Source: Cycas panzhihuaensis | Taxonomy: Eukaryota; Cycadophyta | Direction of reading: 5' to 3' | DNA: 64,000 bases | Assembly: GCA_023213395.1 (NCBI GenBank) | Contig: CM041465.1 | Coordinates: 16,988,001 to 17,052,000, forward strand | Part shown: positions 57,657 to 64,000 of the stretch, one piece after another | Position numbering within the stretch: position 1 is the stretch's first letter | Layout of the letters: each line of letters opens with the position of its first letter | Translations under genes and position numbers: made by a program | Notes under the pieces: model-generated | Told to the model about the DNA's origin: nothing | The model's database searches: none | The model's input: only the letters and a program-made list of their open reading frames with translations

Positions 57657-59710
57657 TCTTTAGAAAGATAAAAAATATGAAGAAGAAACTTCAAAAAAAT
57701 TAATTATACCAATTTTAGGATGCATGACCACTTAGCTTATCACTTTCTTTAGATATATGTGATCAATTTTCTGTTGTAAATCAGCTTAAAAGAAGTTCTA
57801 TAAAAGTCAAATGAAAGCCTCAAATATGTATCATGAGTGATCATTAAGAAAAATAAAAGAAAGAACTCCTTAAAAGGTTAAGAGGACAAGCTTATTAAGT
57901 TATATTGAGTGCTCAAGTTGATCAGCTTCAAAGTTATACTAAATAATATCAAATTAAGAAGAGATTATACTAGTTTGAAGATCAATAAAATATCTATTCA
58001 ATGAATCTAATTGTTTTGAGAATGGGTTCTTCCAAGTCAATATTTTAATTCACAAATGATATGGTCCCCTTCTTGGGGCTTAACAAGAGCTTGGGTCTCA
58101 AAAAATAATGAAATACTAGTAAGAAACTAATAAAAGAATGTAAAATAATCAAATATAAATTAAAGAGCTACGTAGTATGCTTTGAGTCAATAAACTTGTG
58201 AAATAGTGTATAAAAATATGCAATAATGATAAACTAGAAGCTTTTATGTACCTCAACTTTGTCTGCTTTGAAAGACTGCAAGAAAACTTTAAAACTTATA
58301 AATAAATATGTCAACTTGAAGAGAAATGAGTCAGATTCCCAACAAAACTAACAGATCTAAAATCTAATATGAAACAGAAAAGTTATAACAAAAATAGTGG
58401 AAGGTACTTTTTATGTTAATAACTTAAAAAAACTTAAAGAAAAGATTGACTTTAACTCATTAAAGTCAAGCCATATCGGCTCCAAACGTAGCAAATAGCT
58501 AGTCTAAACTGTAACCCACAAAATTCTAGACTTAACGGGATAGGTTTTATTAGAAACTAAAATACCAGTGAAATGATATCGCAAAAAAGAACCAAGTACC
58601 CTATGTATTAAGGAAAAAATTTTAAAATATAAAAGCAAATATTTATAAATTGAAGAAAGACCCTTTAACAAAATAACTAAAGGTCACATGAGCTTGATAG
58701 AACCAAGGGCTAATACTTGAGCATAGCTATTATCAAATGGATTTGAAAATGCTATAAAAATAAATTAAATATCTTTTAAACCTTGCTTACAATATAATCA
58801 AAATATTATAAATTGAATTAAAAAGAGGAAACGATGCCATGACCTGCACATCAGAACAGAGGTGCAGACAAACCAAAAGATCAATCAGATTGATCAATCT
58901 AAAGGCACAATAGAGAGATGTACCAAACCTCCACACTGATCTAGCCATAATAGTTAGAAAAAAAACACCAAATATTATACTTATTAAGATGAAAAAAAGG
59001 ACACCATTGACTATGCAGATCGAGAAACAGATCAAGTAACTGATTATAAATCAATTGAAAAAGAAATTGAATCGTAACTAAAAAGAGGGTTAGAATTACA
59101 TGTACACAACTAGAGAGGAGTATGCAAGTACCATAGAGGCACTATGCAAGTTCTATAGGGATGCCATGAGAGCTGAGAGATGAGAGGGAACTACGTAGAC
59201 ATGGATCTCACAGAGATGGAGTGCTACGCATATGCATAGAGAACGTAGGCTCAAAAATATCACAAACTAGAGGATACTAGTGGATAGGGCATGTGGCCAA
59301 TCACAACTAAATAGAGATGACAGATCAACGTGCAGTCTTGTTCTTGAAAGAGAGGAGCAAACATGCTCGAATGTTGCTTATTAATAGTGAAAAAACTAGA
59401 GTCGAGGAATGATGAAGAATTGCATATGATTTTTAGAACTTGCTCTTCTACCTAAGAGATATTATGCTGTCAGTGAAGAACTATTTTACTTTAGAGAGTC
59501 ATAGGGAGAGCTAAAGCATTTTCCTTGAGTGATTTGGTAAGGTTGAAGATACAAAAAATGAGTCTGTTACCCAAGCAACATATGTGCAGGTCCAGGAATC
59601 AAATATTATGATGAGGAGATCATTAGTACTATAGCTTCACAAAACGGATGAAGGGTAGTCGGAGCATCCAGACTTCTATTTGAACGAAGGCAAATAGGAT
59701 GCCTCAATGT
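56746..59710 (-). other. Long AT-rich leader of E8, including a (TA)n tract
   Basis: No protein signal was found. It is comparable in length and composition to the E7 leader (37,635-40,730). It contains an imperfect repeat of the phrase caacaatgatgaa.gaa..aatgctttc (three times near 57,155-57,285). A palindromic gatcaatcagattgatcaat lies near 58,879-58,900. A frame at 58,787-59,035 is hydrophobic without a known domain. Confidence 0.55.
57584..57655. repeat. (TA)n microsatellite, ~72 bp
   Basis: A pure TA run inside the E8 leader. It is not adjacent to any LTR end, unlike the tracts at 1,278 and 60,121. Confidence 0.97.
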
Positions 59711-60120
59711 GGATATTTGATGCTATGTAGGTTGAAGTATAATGGTAACATGGACATAATGATGGCACTCAATCTCCCCTTTACGCAACAGATCTTAATA
59801 ACACACAAATCACTCAACATAACAAATATATATAAAAAAAAGAAATCACAACTTGATGGAATGATTTGAAAAGGGTTATTTAATAGAATAGTTTAGAGAA
59901 CTATTGATATGATGGATTTCACCATTTTTACAAATCGATTTCACAAATGAAACTAAAAAATGATCTCTAAACAGCCTTGAAATGGGATGGCTTTCTTTCA
60001 TAGACTTGTAAATCAAAGTTTCTTCTCACAATAGGTATATCACGAAGGAGTATAGTCATGCAACAAAGCCACAAATAAAACCAAAATTTTCAAATATAAT
60101 AGAGAAAGTATATTAGAGAA
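59711..60120. other. Unassigned junction region
   Basis: No gene was found. Near 59,711-59,725 the minus strand reads tagcatcaaatatcc, a weak match to a tRNA-Met-type PBS as in E7. At 59,766-59,777 caatctcccctt would be a polypurine tract on the minus strand. Together they may be the edge of a copia LTR, but no LTR partner was found. Confidence 0.3.
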
Positions 60121-60398
<278 letters not shown>

Positions 60399-60709
60399 TG
60401 AAGGAAGGATGGATCTAGGAGATAAATCACTCACATGCACACAATGGTAATGGAGAATGAAAAAGAAGATGAAATAAGATATGAGAGTAAGCTTGGAGAT
60501 GAGAATGAATAATGACTCCCTCCTTGAGATTTTACCTTTTATTATTGAGGGTGAGCATTAGGGTTAGGATTTTCCTGCCTATGACATGAACCTGAAATTA
60601 CATCTAAATGCACATAAAGTACATTTCATTAAGAGACTAATGCTAATAATATATCCTAAGGTCACATAATTAATCTACACAAATGACCTTGATTCATTAA
60701 GCTCTTTCA
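60399..60709 (-). repeat. 3' LTR of copia element E9
   Basis: Plus-strand ends are tgaaggaagg (60,399) and gctctttca (60,709), giving TG...CA with short imperfect inverted ends. A polypurine tract lies directly on the inner side. Length is ~311 bp. The 5' LTR lies beyond the window. The outer end abuts a TA microsatellite, so the target site was probably within it. Confidence 0.82.
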
Positions 60710-60727
60710 ATCTTCCCCTTAATGGTG
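60710..60727 (-). other. Polypurine tract of E9
   Basis: The minus strand reads ccattaaggggaagat directly before the LTR start TGAAAGAGC. It marks the 3' end of E9. Confidence 0.82.
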
Positions 60728-61156
60728 GAAGGTCATTTTTAGAAAATCTATTCTATGAGGTCTTCATTTGAGCCTCATTATTACATTGAAATTCTAAATG
60801 ACACTTTTGTAGGAAAACCCTCATAGGGAATAAAAACCCACAAACTTTCTAAGATCTATAGCCCCTTTTATAAATCAAAATGGCTAAGGTGGCTCTTTAA
60901 TGTAGTCTGATAGCCAAATAGCTTAAATGTACAGCTTAATCTGCTAAGTCTCCATATACTGTTTAGTCATCCTCTATGCCCTTTTAGGTTTTCATAGGTT
61001 CTAATTTTTCAAAACAAGTACAACCCTTATCCTTCCATGCCCACATGGGGTTTTCACAAAGAGGATAGAGCAGAGACTTACTCTTACTCTTCCATGCCCA
61101 TAAGGGGTTTTCATGAAGAGAATAGAGTATGATGATCCTATTGCCATCTTCTTTAA
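60728..61156 (-). other. E9 3' untranslated region with a ~60-bp tandem pair
   Basis: No coding signal was found. Two similar units lie at about 61,031-61,090 and 61,091-61,135; both contain cttccatgcccayawggggt and a following agaggatagag/agagaatagag. Confidence 0.6.
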
Positions 61157-62760
61157 TCAATCGAAGATGGAGGCCCTAAGGCCGAGCTGCCTTCAGAACT
61201 ATTCAAACTTCACCCTTTGCAACAGTTTGGTAAAGATATCAGCCACTTGATCTGTTGTGGGGAAGTAATCTAATTTAATTGTGTCATCATGAACAAGTTC
61301 CTTAATCCTATGGACTTTTATACTTATGTGTTTGGTATGATCGTGAAATACAAGAATTTTTGCCATGTAGATTGCTGATTGATTATCCACATGAAGACTC
61401 ATAGGACTTGTTTGGGTGATATTCAATGTTTCCAATACTTTTCTCAGCCATATCACCTCTTTACTGGTCTCAGAAGCAGCAATGTATTCAGCTTCGGTAG
61501 TTGAATCTGTAACTATCTTTTGCCATCTAGATCTCCATGATATTGGTGCTATTCCAAGAAACATTACATACCCAGACATAGATCTTCCTGTATCTTAATC
61601 TCCTGCAAAGTATGAGTCTATGTATGCAGAAAGCTTGAAGTCTGAATTAGGTTCATATAATAGACCATATTTGCTAGTCGTCTTAAGGTATCTCAACACT
61701 CGCACTGCTGCCTGCCAATGATTCTGCTTAGGATTTGTCATATAACAAGCAAGAATACTGATAGAGTGTATAATATCTGGCTTTGTATTAGTAGTGTAGA
61801 TGAGACTACCTACAGTTTCCTGTAGAGTGTTGCATCTGCCTCCCTTGTGTCACCTTCAGCTGAGAGTTTGGTGTTAGGATCCATAGGTAACATCACTGGT
61901 CGAGTATCTTTTAACTGGAACTTGGTTAGAAGATTGTTAATGTATTTTTCTTGGGAGAGGAAAATTTTTCCATTCTTTTGTGTTACTTTAATTCCCAAGT
62001 AATATTTCATCAAACTGAGGTCAGACAATTCGACCGTTTTGCTAAGGTCCTTTTTCAGCTGGCTTATTACATGTTCACTATTACCCATTACTAGCATGTC
62101 ATCCACAAAGATTATGATATAAGTGACTTTATCCTTATGGTGCTTGATAAACAATATTGTATCAATATCTTGATAGTCACAAACCTCGTATCAAGGTTGC
62201 CTCATCCCTTTAGACAACTTGGCAAGCCAAGCGCAAGGGGCTTGTTTAAGGCCATACAAGGACTTTCTGAGCCTGCAAACCTTATGCTCTCGACCTTCGA
62301 TCTCATATCCTTCTAGCTGAGCCATGTAAATTTCTTCTTCAAGATCTCCATTGAGAAACACGGTCTTAATATCAAGTTGGTGGATTTTCCAACCCTGTTG
62401 AGTAGCCAAGGCCACAAGAGTTCTAATTGTAGGCCATTTGGTTGTAGGTGCAAAGACTTCAGTGTAGTCGATGCCTTCCCTTTGTGTAAATCCTTTAGCT
62501 ACCAACCTTGCCTTGTGTTTTTTAAGGGTGTCATTTGATCTATATTTATTTTTGAACACCCGTTTATTTTGAACTACCTTTCTGCCAAGTGGTAGATCAA
62601 TGAGCTCCCATGTACCGTTCTTGATAAGAGATTGGTACTCTTCGTTCATGGCATTTCTCCAAGCTGTATGCTTTACATCTTCTTCTTACGTTAAGGGCTC
62701 TTCATTAAGAGTAAGGTGTAATTCTGCTGGTTCAGGCTCAGTATATAATGATTCCTATAT
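61157..62760 (-). pseudogene. Ty1/copia reverse transcriptase and RNase H (E9)
   Basis: Three open pieces cover the domain. 62,649-62,191: MNEEYQSLIKNGTWELIDLP, RVFKNKYRSNDTLKKHKARL, EGIDYTEVFAPTTKWPTIRT and LYGLKQAPCAWL. 62,154-61,810: VTYIIIFVDDMLVMGNSEHV (RT catalytic FVDD) and LMKYYLGIKVTQKNGKIFLS. 61,579-61,199: SGYVMFLGIAPISWRSRWQK, DSTTEAEYIAASETSKEVIW, HVDNQSAIYMAK and TDQVADIFTKLLQRVKFE. The tail continues through a few stops to 61,157. Only a handful of stops interrupt the whole domain, so this is the youngest-looking element here. A plus-strand frame at 61,416-61,598 is a shadow. Confidence 0.95.
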
Positions 62761-64000
62761 CCTTACTCTATAGGCACTTCGAGTGCCAGTTTTTCCCACC
62801 TTATCTGGTCGTATGTCCTTATTCAGTTGGCAGGCTTCTCGAGATCTTCGAGTTGGGAATGATGTCCTTATTTTCCCAACTTCTTAGTTCTTATCATGCT
62901 CGTTAAAATGATTATTTTGTGAGAAGGATGTTGATGTGCCTGAGGAAGATGGTCCTTCTACCACTGTTTTATCTTTGTTAACTGAAGGTGGAGATGATGG
63001 TTCTTCTATAATGGCTTTGCCTTTGTCAACTCTGCTATCTTCAAAGATGGTGCTGGATGTGCACTCATTTGTTTAGACTTACAACTTGTATCCTCCAAGG
63101 CTCTATTGTCAGCTTCCAACATTTGAAGTAATTTATGTCTGTCCTCCCCCCCAAAATTTAGAATCTAAACATCATACTTGATAACATTATTGTAGCTGCG
63201 TGAGGGTACTATGGAGTCTAATTTAAGTAATTGATCCTTTGTCTTCATAAAAATGACATCTTTGGTAACAATAATTTTTCATTGTGAAGGTATGAAGACC
63301 TTATACCCTTTCTTATCCATAGGGTATCCAACAAAGATGCCTTTAAGTACCCTTAGCTAGAGTTTATTTCGATCTGCATCCAGAATATGGGCATAGTATG
63401 TAGAGCCAAAACTTCTAAAGTAGTGAATAATGGGGGCTTGTCCTGACCACTTTTCATTAGATGATTGTACTTCCTTTGATGGGCTAACATCATTGATACA
63501 ATAAACAACTGTCCAAATTGCTTCAGACCATAGATAGGCAAGTATATTTTTATATATTAACATAGCATGAGCCATGTTCATGATTGTCCTGTTCATGCAC
63601 TTGGAAACTCCATTTTGTTGTGCGGTACCTGCTACTATTGTTTGATGCTTGATGTCATTGTCTCGAAGGTAGCTTTCAAACTCATATGAGGTATATTCAC
63701 TACCATTATCAGTTCAAAGATATTTGAGTTGATAACCTGACTCTTTTTTAGTAGAGGCTTTGAATTCCTTAAATATATGGAATGCTTCATCTTTCTTGTG
63801 TAGAAAATCTACCCATACTTTTCTAGTAAAATCATCAATGAAAGAGATGTAATATAGCTTGCCCTTCAGTGAAGGAATGGCCATTGGCCCACACAAATTA
63901 GACTGTACTAATTCTAATAGATGGTTTGATTTCCACTGACTTTTAGGAAAAGGTTGTTGATGAGATTTGGTAATGATACAAGCTTCACATTTAAAAGGCT
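62761..64000 (-). pseudogene. Ty1/copia integrase (E9), cut by the window edge
   Basis: From the edge inward: CEAC.ITKSHQQPFPKS (end of the zinc region, GAG pre-integrase side), then NLCGPMAIPSLKGKLYYISF and IDDFTRKVWVDFLHKKDEAF with the first catalytic Asp. Next come TDNGSEYTSYEFESYL (second Asp) and GTAQQNGVSKCMNRTIMNMA, where the usual Glu of GVAERMN is Lys. Then LWSEAIWTVVYCINDVSPSK and YPMDKKGYKVFIPSQ. Downstream of ~63,200 is the variable linker to RT. Gag and protease lie outside the window. A few stops and a shift make it inactive, but it is well preserved. Confidence 0.94.

Noticed and set aside
59711-59790. Very short copia LTR (about 50 bp) with PBS and polypurine tract around it
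   Set aside because: The pieces match their consensus only weakly and no partner LTR is visible, so it is left as an unassigned junction.

Overview
The window reads as repeat-filled nuclear DNA of a vascular plant with a large genome. No gene of the host plant was recognised, nor any rRNA, tRNA, CRISPR or bacterial feature. Everything with a recognisable protein signature is an LTR retrotransposon: Ty1/copia elements with the RNase H motif 'TEAEY' and Ty3/gypsy elements of the Tat/Ogre type, recognised by PR 'NLLLG', RT 'FMDD' and integrase 'PYYP..NGQ(V/I)E'. Nearly all are old. Reading frames are traceable over kilobases but broken by stops where Trp or Gln is expected (TGG or CAG to TAG), the footprint expected from decay of methylated cytosine at CHG sites, and CpG looks scarce by eye. 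A gymnosperm would fit, but the sequence does not prove it. Element names E1-E9 below are mine.

Layout, left to right. 1-2,496: 3' end of a plus-strand copia element (E1), its LTR (665-1277), an ~820-bp (TA)n tract, and a second copy of only the last ~374 bp of the LTR. 2,497-9,650: minus-strand Tat-like gypsy E3 (gag, PR, RT-RNH, INT), with a Gly/Arg-rich plus-strand reading frame beyond its pol. 9,650-32,537: a compound gypsy array. E5 (9,650-14,352) keeps gag-PR but has lost RT-RNH-INT. It shares one LTR (14,353-17,556) with the full-length E4 (17,557-32,537). 32,538-41,085: minus-strand copia E7 with both LTRs, interrupted by a solo LTR of the E1 family (E2, 33,492-34,097). 41,086-46,600: plus-strand gypsy pol (E6a), 5'-truncated at the E7 boundary, followed by an antisense reading frame. 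47,000-53,600: two related LTR-like regions in opposite orientation and an RNase H with a polypurine tract (E6b). 55,702-59,720: a copia derivative with gag and little pol (E8). 60,399-64,000: the best-preserved element, minus-strand copia E9, running off the right edge.

The most interesting module is in the Tat-like elements. Beyond integrase, E4 and E6a each carry a reading frame on the strand opposite to gag-pol, with similarity to the plant mobile domain (PMD, the MAIN/MAIL1 type). E3 keeps what may be the C-terminal part of one. In E4 this frame continues across a candidate 110-bp GT-AG intron that rejoins in frame; such an intron would survive retrotransposition because it lies antisense to the genomic RNA. 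An extra RNase H domain also lies downstream of integrase in E4 and E6b, with its start left in E5. All three copies have Asn at the expected first catalytic Asp. The three integrases likewise share Glu where the first DDE Asp is expected.

The elements are interpreted as inactive copies. Domain boundaries are approximate because they were read by eye through stops and frameshifts. Copy relationships (shared LTR, internal deletions, nesting) come from visible base-level similarity within the window, not from a computed alignment.
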